A stretch of 64,000 bases of DNA, taken from assembly GCF_029866045.1 (NCBI RefSeq), contig NZ_JARXAB010000080.1, forward strand, positions 1 to 64,000, in the 5' to 3' direction. Each line of letters starts with the position of its first letter. The stretch's first letter is position 1. Positions 7,876-18,906 of the stretch are shown here, piece after piece. The translations under genes and the position numbers were made by a program. The DNA comes from Ramlibacter sp. (GTDB lineage Bacteria; Pseudomonadota; Gammaproteobacteria; Burkholderiales; Burkholderiaceae_C). The notes beneath the pieces were generated by a model. It did no database searches. It was not told the origin of the DNA and saw only the letters and a list, made by a program, of their open reading frames with translations.

Positions 7876-8400
7876 TCAGACCTTCCACTTCTCCAGCAGC
7901 TTGTCCGGGCCCAGGCTGTCGTAGCTCTCGAAGGGCTGATGGATCCAGGGGTTGGTCGGGAGGAACTCGACCGAATAGTCGGACTGGAAGTTCGACAGGG
8001 CCTTGGTCCAGATGACGGCTGTGCGAAGTTCGGTGATCGGCTTGTAGTTGTTGCGCAGCATGTCCACCACCCGGTGCAGGGTGTGGCCGGAATCTGCCAG
8101 GTCGTCGACCAGCAGCACCCGGCCAGCGATCTCGCCCTTGGGGGTGGTGATGTAGCGGGCGATGTCCAGGTGCCCCTGCACCGTACCGGCTTCTGCCCGG
8201 TAGGAGCTGGTGGACATGATGGCCAGCGGCTTGTCGAAGATGCGCGAGAGGATGTCACCCGGACGCATGCCGCCACGGGCCAGGCACAGGATGGTGTCGA
8301 ACTCCCAGCCCGACTGGTGGACCCGGATCGCGAGCTTCTCGATCAGGTTGTGGTACTCGTCGTAACTCACATAAAGGTGCTTGCCGTCTTCAGTCAACAT
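7876..8400 (-). CDS. Phosphoribosyltransferase (Gpt/Hpt-like)
   Basis: A 174-residue type I phosphoribosyltransferase. The PRPP-binding loop is VLLVDDLADSGHTL, and the conserved ILCLARGGMRPGDILSRI strand-loop lies upstream, as in purine salvage enzymes of the xanthine/hypoxanthine type. It would transfer phosphoribose from PRPP to a purine base in the cytosol; the base cannot be settled from sequence alone. GAGGAG precedes the ATG by 8 bases. It follows purA by 112 bases on the same strand, which fits a purine-related role. metC follows after one base. Confidence 0.85.
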   Translation of the reverse strand: MLTEDGKHLYVSYDEYHNLIEKLAIRVHQSGWEFDTILCLARGGMRPGDILSRIFDKPLAIMSTSSYRAEAGTVQGHLDIARYITTPKGEIAGRVLLVDDLADSGHTLHRVVDMLRNNYKPITELRTAVIWTKALSNFQSDYSVEFLPTNPWIHQPFESYDSLGPDKLLEKWKV

Positions 8401-8512
8401 GGGGCGTGTCTCCTCGGGTGCTGTCGTTCGGGTTCATGGTGTGCGGTGAAAGGGTGCGTGCGTCGGCGCGTTTCTGGCCTACTGGCTTTGGGATATGGGA
8501 CAGTTCACGCGG

Positions 8513-9856
<1,344 letters not shown>

Positions 9857-9879
9857 TTAGAAATTCGGGGGCCCGCCGT

Positions 9880-9901
9880 GGCGCCACGCGAAGGTGGCAC
9901 C
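9880..9901 (-). promoter_or_regulatory. Stem-loop in the hisZ-purA gap
   Basis: On the minus strand GGTGCCAC, a six-base loop and GTGGCGCC form an 8-bp stem with one G-T pair. It lies about 35 bases before the purA start and has no T-tract, so it is more likely a leader or processing structure than a terminator. Function unproven. Confidence 0.4.
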
Positions 9902-9913
9902 CAAGCGGAAGGT

Positions 9914-11071
9914 TCATCGGGGGCGGACCACCCAATCAGCGCCCTGACGCGCCAGTTCGCGGTCGCAATGGAACTCGTCGACCTCACTCTCGTGGCCAGG
10001 CAGGATGCAGACCACGGTTTCACCCTGGCGGCGCAGGTCCGCGATGGCCTGGCGCAAAGCCTGCTCCTGGCCCCAGGGGGCGCGGACGGCGGCCTTGAGC
10101 GCCGGACGCGGAGCCACTGCGACCAATTCCCGAAGGTCCAGGCTGAAACCGACCGCCGGTCGGTTACGTCCGAAGACGGCGCCAACCTCATCGTAGCGAC
10201 CGCCGCGCACCAGTGCATCGCTGGAGCCCGGGACGTAGAGCCCGAAGCGCGTACCGCTGTAGTAAGCATAGCCGCGCAGGTCGGCCAGGTCGAAGCTCAC
10301 CTGGACCCCCTCATGACCCGCGACCTCACCGGCAAGCCAGCGGAGTTGGTCCAGCGCCTGGCGAACGGCTGCGGTGTCGGGCAGGTGCCGGCTTGCCTCG
10401 GTGAGCACAGTAATGTCCCCGTAGAGTTCGACGAGCGCAGCCAGACCTTGCCGGGAAGGAGCCGGAAAATCACGGGTCAACTTGGCCAGGGTGCTGGCGT
10501 CCTTGGCCGCCAGTGCGGCATGCACACGAGCCAGGGCGGCACCGTCAACCGGCAAGCCGGCAAGCAGAGCCCGTACCAAGCGCACGTCGGCCAAGTCGAC
10601 CGTGACCGGTCCAACCTGCGTCGCGCGCAGGCAGTCCAGGGCCAAGGTAAGCGCCTCGAGATCGGCCTCCTGCCCGGCATGGCCGTAGATCTCGGCGCCA
10701 AATTGCAGCGGCTCGCGGGTGGCATGGGGACGGTCGGGTCTCGTGTGCAACACCGGGCCGCAATAGCAAAGACGGGTCACACCCTGCCGGTTGAGTAGGT
10801 GGGCATCGATGCGCGCGACCTGGGGCGTGGTGTCAGCGCGCAGGCCCATCATCCGGCCAGAGAGTTGGTCTACCAGCTTGAAGGTGAGCAGATCCAGCGC
10901 CTCGCCAGTGCCACTCAGCAGGGACTCCAGGTGCTCGAGCAGCGGCGGCATGACCAGCTCAAAGCCGTAGCCCCGGGCCGAGTCGAGCAGCAGACGGCGA
11001 AGTTCTTCGATGTGCCGGGCCTCAGAGGGCAGAACATCGGCGATGTGATCCGGCAGGACCCAGGCGGACAT
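9914..11071 (-). CDS. hisZ: ATP phosphoribosyltransferase regulatory subunit HisZ
   Basis: HisZ is a catalytically dead paralogue of histidyl-tRNA synthetase. It binds the short form of HisG and is needed for the first step of histidine synthesis and its feedback by histidine. The 385-residue protein starts [21 protein letters not shown] and keeps class II synthetase-like stretches such as [28 protein letters not shown] and [15 protein letters not shown], with no anticodon-binding domain. Its presence predicts a short HisG elsewhere. The true histidyl-tRNA synthetase is encoded separately at 18907-20253. Confidence 0.95.
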   Translation of the reverse strand: MSAWVLPDHIADVLPSEARHIEELRRLLLDSARGYGFELVMPPLLEHLESLLSGTGEALDLLTFKLVDQLSGRMMGLRADTTPQVARIDAHLLNRQGVTRLCYCGPVLHTRPDRPHATREPLQFGAEIYGHAGQEADLEALTLALDCLRATQVGPVTVDLADVRLVRALLAGLPVDGAALARVHAALAAKDASTLAKLTRDFPAPSRQGLAALVELYGDITVLTEASRHLPDTAAVRQALDQLRWLAGEVAGHEGVQVSFDLADLRGYAYYSGTRFGLYVPGSSDALVRGGRYDEVGAVFGRNRPAVGFSLDLRELVAVAPRPALKAAVRAPWGQEQALRQAIADLRRQGETVVCILPGHESEVDEFHCDRELARQGADWVVRPR

Positions 11072-11138
11072 GAGCAGGTGGTGTGTGAAAACCCGAATTT
11101 TACCTGCCGGGCAAGGCCCAACTCGCTGAAAGTACCGC

Positions 11139-11330
11139 TCAGTTCGACAGCCAGGCGACGATCAAGAGCCCCAGGGTCACACTCAGCAGGCCGAAAAAGC
11201 GCAGCTGCCCCTCGCGAAGCTCGACCATTCGAAGGAAAGTGCGGCGCCAAGCGCGCGGAGCGAGCAGCGGAAACAAGCCCTCGAACACCAGGACCAGACC
11301 GACGGCCGTCCAAAGCAGGTCGCCGTCCAC
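11139..11330 (-). CDS. DUF2065 small membrane protein
   Basis: A 63-residue protein with two hydrophobic helices ([20 protein letters not shown] and [20 protein letters not shown]) joined by an Arg-rich loop with RAWRRTF. This pattern marks the DUF2065 family, which sits between hflC and hisZ or purA in many proteobacteria. I choose the GTG start ([10 protein letters not shown]) because GGAG stands 8 bases upstream and it falls 16 bases after the hflC stop. A longer reading would overlap hflC. Role unknown; the context suggests a link to the HflKC/FtsH membrane quality-control complex. Confidence 0.85.
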   Translation of the reverse strand: MDGDLLWTAVGLVLVFEGLFPLLAPRAWRRTFLRMVELREGQLRFFGLLSVTLGLLIVAWLSN

Positions 11331-11346
11331 GGGCCCGGCTCCGGTG

Positions 11347-12285
11347 TCAGCGGCGCGGTGGACTGGCGGGCGGATTGGCAGGCTGAGCGCTAGCACCACC
11401 GCCAGTGGTGCCGCTACCCCGGAAGGCGCGGAAGAAGTCGCTGCTGCCGGGGTCGAGCACCATCACGTCGCTCTTTTTGTTGAAGCTCGATTTGTAGGCC
11501 TCTAGGCTTCGGTAGAACTGCGCGAACTGCGGGTCCCGGCCAAAGGCCTCGTTGTAGACGCGCGCGGCAAGAGCATCGCCCTCACCCTTGATCTTTTGCG
11601 CGTCGCGGTAGGCGTCGGCAATGGTGACCTCGCGCTGGCGATCGGCGTCGGCGCGGATCTTCTCGCCTTCAGCGCCGCCGGTCGAACGAAGCTCGTTGGC
11701 GACCCGCTTGCGCTCGGCTTCCATGCGGCGGTAGACCGATTCAGTGATGGCCTCGACATAGTCGGCCCGGGTGATGCGCACGTCAACGACATCAACGCCC
11801 CAGGGCTTGGCGCCCTTGACCACTTCCTGCACCTCGCGCTTGACATCGGCCATCAGCTGCTCACGGCTGGTAGACAAGAGCTCGCGCACTGTGCGCCGGT
11901 TGATCTCTTCTTGGAAGGCGTTACGGACCACCCGATTGAGCTGATTGGCGCCGGCCTGCTCGTCCAGTCCCACGTTACGGATGTACTGGGACGGGTCGGA
12001 AATGCGCCAGCGCACAAACCAGTCGATCACCACACGCTGCTTTTCGGCGGTAAGCATGGGCTCGGCATCAGCACTGTCCAGCGTGAGGAGGCGCTTGTCG
12101 ATGTAGGAGACGTTCTGGAAGGGGGGTGGCAGCTTGAAGTGCAGCCCAGGCTCGGTGATGACGGCCTTGATCTGGCCGAGGGCGTAGACCACACCAAACT
12201 GGCGCTGGTCGACGACGAAAAGCGTGGAGCTAAGTATGGCAATTGCCACCAGCACCGACGAGATGATGAGTCCGATTTTGTTCAT
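11347..12285 (-). CDS. hflC: HflC, SPFH-domain modulator of FtsH
   Basis: HflC pairs with HflK in a large membrane complex that encloses and regulates the FtsH protease. The 312-residue protein has an N-terminal membrane anchor (LIISSVLVAIAILSSTLFVV), the SPFH/band-7 domain (VDQRQFGVVYALGQIK, then RVVIDWFVRWRI), and a coiled segment with EKIRADADRQREV and AQKIKGEGDA. The tail is short and Ala/Pro-rich. GGGGAG lies 9 bases before the ATG, and hflK ends 18 bases upstream, so the two are co-transcribed. Confidence 0.96.
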   Translation of the reverse strand: MNKIGLIISSVLVAIAILSSTLFVVDQRQFGVVYALGQIKAVITEPGLHFKLPPPFQNVSYIDKRLLTLDSADAEPMLTAEKQRVVIDWFVRWRISDPSQYIRNVGLDEQAGANQLNRVVRNAFQEEINRRTVRELLSTSREQLMADVKREVQEVVKGAKPWGVDVVDVRITRADYVEAITESVYRRMEAERKRVANELRSTGGAEGEKIRADADRQREVTIADAYRDAQKIKGEGDALAARVYNEAFGRDPQFAQFYRSLEAYKSSFNKKSDVMVLDPGSSDFFRAFRGSGTTGGGASAQPANPPASPPRR

Positions 12286-12303
12286 GTTTTTTTACTCCCC
12301 GGT

Positions 12304-13803
12304 TCAACGCGAGTCACGGTCACGGCCGCGAGCGGCGCCGCTGTCTCGCGAACGGGGGTCGGCCGCAGCACCGCCGCCGACGCTACCGGAAGGGCCGGGT
12401 GCGGCCGGTCCGCCGGTAGCCGGCAGACTGACCGCCGCCCCAGCGCCTGCCTGGGCGGTGGCTTCAACCGATGCCTGACTGACCTGCTGCATGATCTTGT
12501 CCAGAGGCAGGTACAGCAGGTTGGAGCCTTGACGGGAGTCAACCAGAACCTTGGTCACATTGGTGTAGATCTGCTGCATGGCGTCCAGGTACATGCGGTC
12601 ACGCATCACCTGGGGGGCGCGTTGGTACTCTGCCAGCACCGAGCGGAAGCGCTGTGCATCGCCCTCTGCCTGGGCCAGGATACGTGCCTTGTAGCCATCC
12701 GCTTCCTGCTTGAGGCGCGATGCGGAGCCCACCGCACGCGGCACCACGTCGTTGGCGTAGGCCTGGGCTTCGTTCTTGGACCGCTCGCGTTCCTGGCCGG
12801 CTTTGAGCACATCGTCAAAGGCAGCCTGGACCTGCTCGGGCGGACGCACACCGCCCTGCTGCAGGTTCACCGCCACCACCTCAATGCCCAGGTTGTAGCG
12901 GTCGAGAATGGTTTGCATGAGGGTGCGAACGCGTGGGGCGATCTGGTCGCGCTCCTCTGACAGGGCCGAGTCCATGCGCATAGCGCCCACCACCTCGCGC
13001 ACCGCGGTCTCGGCCGCGTGCACCACGGACTCTGCCGGGTTCTTGCTCTCGAACAACCAGGCGCGGGCGTCCTTGAGACGGTACTGGACGGCAAACTTGA
13101 TCTCGACGATGTTTTCGTCTTGCGTCAGCATGGCCGAGTCGCGCAAGCCGGTGGCCCGCACGACATTGTCGCGGCCGATGTCGACCGAGCGGATCTGGGT
13201 GACCGTCACCATCTCGTGACGCTGAATCGGATAAGGCAGGCGCCAGTTGAAGCCGGCACCCACCGTTGACTGGTAGCGGCCAAACTGGGTGATGACCGCC
13301 TGCTGGCCTTCGTTGACGATGAAAAAGCCGGTGCCCAGCCAGATCAGGATGGCCACCGCTCCGACGAGGCCGGCGCCCAAGCCGGCGCTTCGCATGTCAG
13401 GCTGAAAACCGCCGCCACCACCGCTGCCCCCGCCGTTGCCACCGTTACCACCTTGGTTGCGAGGGCGGCCGCCGCCGCTGCCACCCCGGCCACCGAGCAG
13501 ACCGCCAAGCTTGCGGTTGAAGTCTCGCCAAAGCTCGTCGAGGTCAGGCGGACCCGATTGGGGGCCTCGGCCATTGCCGCCCGGTCCGCCGTTCTGACCG
13601 CCACCCGTGCCATTGCCGGGACCTGAGGAGCCGCCAGACCCACCCTGGCCTCCCGCGGGACGGCCCTCGCTGCCACCGTTGGAGCCAGCGGTGCCACCGT
13701 TGGAGCCCCCGCTGGCGCTTGGGCGCTCGCCTGCGCGGGCGCCGCCCTCAGCGCTGCCGTCGTCATCACCCCGGCCCCAGCGGGAGTCGTTCAGATTGAA
13801 CAT
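12304..13803 (-). CDS. hflK: HflK, SPFH-domain modulator of FtsH
   Basis: Partner of HflC. Residues about 10-130 are low-complexity Gly/Asn/Ser/Pro-rich, with runs such as GGNGGNGGGSGGGGG, and face the cytoplasm. A membrane anchor (GLVGAVAILIWLGTGFFIV) follows, then the SPFH domain with NEGQQAVITQFGRY and a coiled region with QAYANDVVPRAVGSASRL. The C terminus is Ala/Gly/Arg-rich. I place the start at MFNLNDSRWGRG. Two upstream in-frame ATGs (13860, 13875) would add about 20 residues, but the codons there (AAA CTA CCA CTT) are unlike this genome's usage. None of the starts has a clear ribosome site, so the start is uncertain by up to 24 codons. Confidence 0.93.
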   Translation of the reverse strand: MFNLNDSRWGRGDDDGSAEGGARAGERPSASGGSNGGTAGSNGGSEGRPAGGQGGSGGSSGPGNGTGGGQNGGPGGNGRGPQSGPPDLDELWRDFNRKLGGLLGGRGGSGGGRPRNQGGNGGNGGGSGGGGGFQPDMRSAGLGAGLVGAVAILIWLGTGFFIVNEGQQAVITQFGRYQSTVGAGFNWRLPYPIQRHEMVTVTQIRSVDIGRDNVVRATGLRDSAMLTQDENIVEIKFAVQYRLKDARAWLFESKNPAESVVHAAETAVREVVGAMRMDSALSEERDQIAPRVRTLMQTILDRYNLGIEVVAVNLQQGGVRPPEQVQAAFDDVLKAGQERERSKNEAQAYANDVVPRAVGSASRLKQEADGYKARILAQAEGDAQRFRSVLAEYQRAPQVMRDRMYLDAMQQIYTNVTKVLVDSRQGSNLLYLPLDKIMQQVSQASVEATAQAGAGAAVSLPATGGPAAPGPSGSVGGGAAADPRSRDSGAARGRDRDSR

Positions 13804-13901
13804 GCCCCTGATACGTTGACCCAGGGCATGGGCTCGGAAGGCGGGAAGTGGTAGTTTCATTCGCCGGGTTCTCATTTTTGTATCTATGCGATTGTGCCCA
13901 A

Positions 13902-15227
13902 TCAGGCAGCGGCCTCGTGCGAATGAGGGAATCCCCCATCCGGATCTGAGTCCAAGTCTTCCGTGGATTCAATGATTGGCAGTTCTGGGGCGGGCTCGGC
14001 GGCTTGGGCGGCAGCTTCAGCCAGAACCTGGCGCAGCTCGCCAAGGCCCTCACCCGTGTGCGCGCTGACAAAAAGACGCCGAACGGGCCGGCCTTCCAGC
14101 TCGAACAGGTCTTGCCGCTGAAGGGGCTGGGCACCCGGCGTCAGTGCGTCAATCTTGTTGAAAACCAGCACCTGCCGCACTTCGGAGGCGCCGATCTCTT
14201 GAAGCACACGCTGGACTTCCTCGATCTGCTCTGGATGGCCCGGATTGGCGGCGTCCACTACATGCAGCAGGAGGTCTGCGTCAGCCGCCTCCTGAAGCGT
14301 GGCCTGGAAGGCGTCTATCAACCCATGCGGGAGGTCGCGGATGAAGCCCACGGTATCGGAGAGGGAGACGGTACGCCCGCCCCAAGCGGACCCAGCAGCC
14401 TCGGCGGGCCCGAGGTACAGCTGCCGTGTGGTGGTATCCAGGGTGGCAAAGAGTTGATCCGCCGCATAGGCCCGGGCTTTGACCAGGGCGTTGAACAGCG
14501 ATGACTTGCCAGCGTTGGTGTAGCCAACCAGCGAGATGGTGAAAGCATCCCGCCGGTCACGCTGGCGACGCTGGGTGCGGCGCTGCTTCTTGACTTTGTC
14601 TAGCCGTTCGCGGGTGCGCTTGATCGCCTCACCGATCATCCGGCGGTCGAGCTCGATCTGTTTCTCGCCAGGACCGCCACGCACGCCGGCACCGCCCGTT
14701 TGCCGCTCCAGGTGAGACCAGCGGCGGACGAGTCGGGTGCTGACATACTGCAACCGTGCGAGTTCCACCTGCAGCTTGCCCTCATGGCTTCGGGCACGCT
14801 GGGCAAAGATCTGCAAAATGAGAAGGGTCCGGTCATTCACCGCGATCCCCAGATGCCGCTCGAGGTTGCGCTGCTGGGCCGGACTGAGCGACTGGTCGAA
14901 CAAGACCTCGGTGGCGCCGGTCTCAGCCGCCAGGGCTTTGATCTCGTCGGCCTTGCCACTGCCAATGAACAAGGCGGCATCTGGCGCCCGACGCTTGCAG
15001 CAAACCCGGGCGACTGGCTCAAGCCCAGCAGTCTGGGCGAGCAAGCCGAGCTCCTCGAGTCCAGCATCGAAATGGGGGGCGCCTAAATCGACCCCGACCA
15101 AAATGGCCGAGGCGGTGGCAGGGGGTGAGGTATCTTGCAATTCGAGAAGGGGGTCCCAGAGCTTGGATGCTCCGGGCAGGAGATTCTTGCCTGCGGCCTC
15201 AGGCCGCGGGCGGCTCCTGGACGTCAC
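13902..15227 (-). CDS. hflX: Ribosome-associated GTPase HflX
   Basis: HflX binds 50S subunits and splits stalled or idle 70S ribosomes. The 441-residue protein has the N-terminal HflX domain ([35 protein letters not shown]), the Gly-rich linker [15 protein letters not shown], and the G domain with G1 [12 protein letters not shown]3 [13 protein letters not shown] and G4 NKID. The first ATG lies inside the end of hfq, a 29-base overlap in another frame. No later ATG precedes the conserved domain, so the overlap is probably real. Hfq-HflX-HflK-HflC is a standard order. Confidence 0.96.
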   Translation of the reverse strand: MTSRSRPRPEAAGKNLLPGASKLWDPLLELQDTSPPATASAILVGVDLGAPHFDAGLEELGLLAQTAGLEPVARVCCKRRAPDAALFIGSGKADEIKALAAETGATEVLFDQSLSPAQQRNLERHLGIAVNDRTLLILQIFAQRARSHEGKLQVELARLQYVSTRLVRRWSHLERQTGGAGVRGGPGEKQIELDRRMIGEAIKRTRERLDKVKKQRRTQRRQRDRRDAFTISLVGYTNAGKSSLFNALVKARAYAADQLFATLDTTTRQLYLGPAEAAGSAWGGRTVSLSDTVGFIRDLPHGLIDAFQATLQEAADADLLLHVVDAANPGHPEQIEEVQRVLQEIGASEVRQVLVFNKIDALTPGAQPLQRQDLFELEGRPVRRLFVSAHTGEGLGELRQVLAEAAAQAAEPAPELPIIESTEDLDSDPDGGFPHSHEAAA

Positions 15228-15447
15228 TGGCGGCGAAATTGACCGCGCGACCCGGGACGATTGTGGAGATGGCGTGCTTGTAGACCATCTGGGTCACGGT
15301 GTTTCGAAGCAAGACCACATACTGATCGAAGGACTCGATCTGCCCTTGCAACTTGATGCCGTTGACCAAGTAAATGGAGACTGGGACATGTTCTCGACGC
15401 AGCGTGTTGAGAAACGGGTCTTGTAGAAGCTGCCCTTTGTTGCTCAC
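15199..15447 (-). CDS. hfq: RNA chaperone Hfq
   Basis: An 82-residue Sm-like hexamer subunit that pairs small RNAs with mRNAs. The core is standard: [17 protein letters not shown], the Sm1 region [17 protein letters not shown] and the Sm2 signature YKHAIS, followed by a short tail ending DVQEPPAA. The start is GTG (usual MSNKGQ beginning), with GGAG six bases upstream. The longer reading from an upstream ATG adds non-family residues. A likely promoter lies 40-65 bases upstream. The stop falls inside hflX. Confidence 0.97.
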   Translation of the reverse strand: MSNKGQLLQDPFLNTLRREHVPVSIYLVNGIKLQGQIESFDQYVVLLRNTVTQMVYKHAISTIVPGRAVNFAASDVQEPPAA

Positions 15448-15484
15448 GATATTCTCCGTGTTGGTGTGGATGGAGCGAGTTGTC

Positions 15485-15512
15485 ACATTACCACAGCAAA
15501 TCGTGAGCGCAA
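15485..15512 (-). promoter_or_regulatory. Candidate sigma-70 promoter of hfq
   Basis: On the minus strand TTGCGC (-35), a 16-base spacer and TAATGT (-10) occur, with TGG directly before the -10 as in extended -10 promoters. It lies in the 133-base gap between der and hfq and would give a leader of about 30 bases. Pattern match only. Confidence 0.5.
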
Positions 15513-15580
15513 GTAGTCGGCATCCGACAGACCCTGCCCTCTCTGGGGACGTGGGGGAAATCGGCCTGGATCAGTAGCCC

Positions 15581-16918
15581 TTATTCTTTGTCGGCATAGG
15601 GGTTCTTCGAGGTCTTCATTTCGACACGGAGGGGGGTTCCTATCAGGTTGAACTCCTTGCGGAAGCGACCTTCAAGAAAGCGCTTGTAGGCGTCGGTCAC
15701 ATGTTCGAGTGAGTTGCCATGGACCACGATGACCGGCGGGTTCATACCGCCCTGGTGGGCGTACCGCAACTTCGGACGGAACATGCCGGCGCGCTTGGGG
15801 GCCTGGAACTGCACCGCCTCGAGCAGCAGGCGGGTGAGCGCAGGCGTAGGCATCTTGGTCATGGCGGCCCGGTGCGCCTGGATGATGGACTCCCAGACCG
15901 GACCCAGGCCCTGACGCTTCTTGGCAGAGATCAGGTGCAGGGAGGCAAAGCGCATGAAGGCGAGACGCTGCTCGATTTGGCGCTGCAGCATTTCGCGCTG
16001 GTAGGCATCGATCGCGTCCCATTTGTTCACCGCGAGGACCACGCCCCGGCCGCTCTCGAGGATGTAGCCAGCGATATGCGCGTCCTGGTCGGTGACGCCC
16101 TGCGTAGCGTCAAGCAGCAACAAGACCACGTTGGCCGATTCGATCGCCTGAAGCGTTTTGACAACTGAAAACTTCTCGATGGCCTCAAAGACCTTGCCCT
16201 TGCGGCGTAGGCCGGCGGTGTCGATCAGCTCGAACTTCTGACCGTCCCGCTCGAAGGGCACGGTGATCGCGTCACGGGTGGTGCCAGGCATGTCGAAGGC
16301 GACCAGACGCTCCTCCCCCAGCCAGGTGTTGATCAGCGTGGACTTGCCCACGTTGGGCCGCCCGGCAACAGCCAGACGGATGATGCTCGTGTCGGGCTCG
16401 CCCTCTTCCTCGTCTTCCTCGGGCAGACCCAATTGGTCCAGGGCGAACTCGACCATGCTGCGCACGCCCTGACCGTGGGCGGCGGAGACGGGAATCACCT
16501 CGCCCAGGCCCAGCTCATAGAACTCGGCCAGTTGGTGCCCCTCGGTCATGCCTTCGGCCTTGTTGGCCACCAGCACAGTGGGCTTACCCAACTTGCGCAG
16601 GTAATTGGCAATGTCGTGATCCTGTGCCGAGAGGCCGGCGCGGGCGTCGACCACGAAAACCACCACATCGGCCTCGGCAACCGCTTGCCGGGTCTGCTTG
16701 GCCATCTCGACGTAGATGCCGGATTCTGCGGTGGGCTCGAAGCCACCGGTGTCTATCGCGATGAACTCGCGCCGGCCCAGGCGGGCGTTACCGTAATGCC
16801 GGTCGCGGGTGAGACCGGCAAAGTCCGCAACGATGGCGTCGCGCGACTTGGTCAGGCGGTTGAACAGGGTGGACTTGCCGACGTTAGGTCGGCCCACCAG
16901 GGCGAGGACGGGTTTCAT
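15581..16918 (-). CDS. der: Ribosome biogenesis GTPase Der (EngA)
   Basis: Der has two consecutive GTPase domains and a KH-like domain and is needed for 50S assembly. Seen: G1 of domain 1 [14 protein letters not shown] near residue 8, DTGGF, then a second G1 [14 protein letters not shown] near residue 185, [13 protein letters not shown], and a C-terminal KH part ending near [14 protein letters not shown]. The linker between the domains contains an acidic run ([10 protein letters not shown]). The start [12 protein letters not shown] matches the family; upstream in-frame residues are discarded. Length 445 is normal. bamB ends 40 bases upstream. Confidence 0.97.
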   Translation of the reverse strand: MKPVLALVGRPNVGKSTLFNRLTKSRDAIVADFAGLTRDRHYGNARLGRREFIAIDTGGFEPTAESGIYVEMAKQTRQAVAEADVVVFVVDARAGLSAQDHDIANYLRKLGKPTVLVANKAEGMTEGHQLAEFYELGLGEVIPVSAAHGQGVRSMVEFALDQLGLPEEDEEEGEPDTSIIRLAVAGRPNVGKSTLINTWLGEERLVAFDMPGTTRDAITVPFERDGQKFELIDTAGLRRKGKVFEAIEKFSVVKTLQAIESANVVLLLLDATQGVTDQDAHIAGYILESGRGVVLAVNKWDAIDAYQREMLQRQIEQRLAFMRFASLHLISAKKRQGLGPVWESIIQAHRAAMTKMPTPALTRLLLEAVQFQAPKRAGMFRPKLRYAHQGGMNPPVIVVHGNSLEHVTDAYKRFLEGRFRKEFNLIGTPLRVEMKTSKNPYADKE

Positions 16919-16958
16919 GCGCGTTCGTGACAGGCCGACTGGTCGGCGGTGAAGCTTC

Positions 16959-18113
16959 TTACTCGGGGGTGAAGCCGAAGACACCGCCAGAGCGGGTCAC
17001 GACGACCAGGGTGTTGCCCACCAGCGTGGGCGTGGCCACGATGGCCGAGCCGTCGGTGGAAAGGCGCGCCAGCAGGCTGCCGTTCTCACGGGATAGCAGG
17101 TGAACAAAGCCGGTGGCGTCGCCTAAAGCGACCGATCGGCCCAGAAGTACAGGAGCGCTCAGACCGCGCAAGCGTAGGCTATCCACCGCCCACTGCCTCT
17201 CGCCATCGCTGCGGCGCCAGGCGATCACCCGGCCATCGGACTCTGCGCCGAAAATCTGTCGGTCATCCCCACCCAAGCCCTGAGCGCCATCGGCGCTGCG
17301 GGTCCAGAGCAGCGCGCCTCGGCCCGCATCGACACAGCCGACCGCCGCCTGGAAAGCGCGCACACAGACGCTGTCGCCCACCCGGCTGACCCGGCCGACC
17401 AGATCGACCAGACGCTCCACATCGTTGGTCCCACGAGAGGTGGCAATGGCTGCATCCCAGCGCAGGCTGCCGTTATCCGGGTTGAATCCGGTGAGCCGGC
17501 CGCCCTGCCCTGCCAGCAGGGTGTTGCCCACCGCCAACATAACGCCGGACTGGCGCAAGGTGAGTGGCTCGCCCGGACGCTGCTGCGTCCAAAGGCGCAG
17601 GCCGTTCTGTGCGTCGAAAGCGCTGACCGAACGATCGGCCCCGAGCACAAAGACCCGACCGCCCGCCACAAAGGGCGCGGTGTAGACCTGGTGACTCAGC
17701 TTCTGGCGCCAGAGGGCTTGGCCCTTTGAAAGGGCCACCAGCTCGTTGTTTGCGGTCGCGACAACAGCCAGATCAGCATCACCGCCGACACCCGCCGCGA
17801 GCGGGCCCAGTGGCTTGCTGCGCCATTGGACTGCGCCAGTCGCCGCGTCCAGCCGCACGACAGTACCGTCGCCTGCGGCTACCAGAACGGAGTTACCTAC
17901 GGCCTGGGTCGAAACAGGGAAGTTGACCGGTGCCAGCCGAGTCGTCCAGGCCAATCGCACTGCCAGTTGACGCGGGTCGGGGGCGAGAGCGGCGGGCTTG
18001 GCGGTGTCAGTGCCCATGGGGTCGCTGACCCAGGACGGCAGCGACGAACAGGCGGTCAAGAGGCAAGCCAGCGTCGCCGCCAGCAGGACCGGGGGAATCA
18101 GGCGGTGGGTCAT
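16959..18113 (-). CDS. bamB: Outer membrane assembly lipoprotein BamB
   Basis: BamB is an eight-bladed beta-propeller lipoprotein of the BAM complex that inserts outer-membrane proteins. The 384-residue protein has a lipoprotein signal with lipobox LTAC, then PQQ-like propeller repeats such as [34 protein letters not shown] and [12 protein letters not shown]. Its position between yfgM and der is the usual one. It probably belongs to the hisS-yfgM-bamB-der operon. bamD, another BAM lipoprotein, is at 28371. Confidence 0.95.
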   Translation of the reverse strand: MTHRLIPPVLLAATLACLLTACSSLPSWVSDPMGTDTAKPAALAPDPRQLAVRLAWTTRLAPVNFPVSTQAVGNSVLVAAGDGTVVRLDAATGAVQWRSKPLGPLAAGVGGDADLAVVATANNELVALSKGQALWRQKLSHQVYTAPFVAGGRVFVLGADRSVSAFDAQNGLRLWTQQRPGEPLTLRQSGVMLAVGNTLLAGQGGRLTGFNPDNGSLRWDAAIATSRGTNDVERLVDLVGRVSRVGDSVCVRAFQAAVGCVDAGRGALLWTRSADGAQGLGGDDRQIFGAESDGRVIAWRRSDGERQWAVDSLRLRGLSAPVLLGRSVALGDATGFVHLLSRENGSLLARLSTDGSAIVATPTLVGNTLVVVTRSGGVFGFTPE

Positions 18114-18177
18114 GTGGGAAGTGTGTCCAGATTTTTGTCGAGCTGGAGGGCCGCTACAGATGCTGTGGGTTCACCCA

Positions 18178-18849
18178 TCAGCGGGCGGCCGCAACAGCCG
18201 CAGAGGGCGGCGCATCTCCCCCCAATGCGGCAAGTTTGACTTCCACGAGGCGGCGGTAGTCGGCTCGGTCGTCCAGGCCGGTGAGCGCCTGACGGTACGC
18301 GGCCATGGCCTCGGGCTTCTTGCCCTGTAGCAGGAGAATGTCGCCGCGTCGGTCGGCTGCCAAACCAGAAAACTCGGTCGGCAGCTTGCCAGCCAGCAAG
18401 GCCAGCGCTTCGTCGTATTTCTTGGCGTCGGCCATCAGACTGGCCAGGCGCAGCCGGGCAACCGCTTGGTAGCCAGCGTCATCGCCTTTGTCCAGCACCC
18501 ACTGCAGCGCAGCCTGGGCTTCATCGGACTTGCCCGCCTGAGCCAGGGTCTGGGCAGCCAGCAAGCCACCCTGCTGGGCATAAGTCGTGCTGCCGAACTG
18601 CTCGCGCAGGTCTTTCAGTGCACGCTGCACCCGGTCCACTTCACCGGCCTGGGCCGCGCGCTCAAGCTCACCATGCAAAACAGAGGCCTGCGCCCCCTGG
18701 CGACTCTGCCACCAGGTCCAGCCGTTCCATGCGCCAATGCTGCCGAAGACGACGATGGCCACCCAGGAGATGAGGTTGCCGTATTTGCTCCAGAAATGCT
18801 TGAGCGAGGCAAGCTGTTCCTGTTCTTCGAGATCGAGATTGGATGCCAT
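18178..18849 (-). CDS. yfgM: YfgM-like TPR membrane protein
   Basis: A 223-residue single-pass membrane protein: cytoplasmic start DLEEQEQLASLKHFWSKYGN, helix LISWVAIVVFGSIGAWNGW, then a periplasmic tetratricopeptide part with AAQTLAQAGKSDEAQAALQ and KKYDEALALLAG. In E. coli YfgM is an ancillary SecYEG/PpiD partner that helps hand proteins to periplasmic chaperones. Placement between hisS and bamB matches that family. The C terminus ends in a short Ala-rich stretch. Confidence 0.92.
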   Translation of the reverse strand: MASNLDLEEQEQLASLKHFWSKYGNLISWVAIVVFGSIGAWNGWTWWQSRQGAQASVLHGELERAAQAGEVDRVQRALKDLREQFGSTTYAQQGGLLAAQTLAQAGKSDEAQAALQWVLDKGDDAGYQAVARLRLASLMADAKKYDEALALLAGKLPTEFSGLAADRRGDILLLQGKKPEAMAAYRQALTGLDDRADYRRLVEVKLAALGGDAPPSAAVAAAR

Positions 18850-18906
18850 GGGGTGTCCGGGGAAAGAGACGGTGGATTGTAAGAAGGGGGCAGCGGATCC
18901 CGGCGC

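Noticed and set aside
11596-12960. A 454-codon plus-strand frame across hflC and hflK
   Set aside because: Both minus-strand genes are firmly identified, and the frame spans their boundary.
13340-13780. Gly/Asn-rich tract in hflK as a possible repeat array or CRISPR-like element
   Set aside because: Codons vary and the frame is preserved; it is the normal low-complexity N terminus of HflK.
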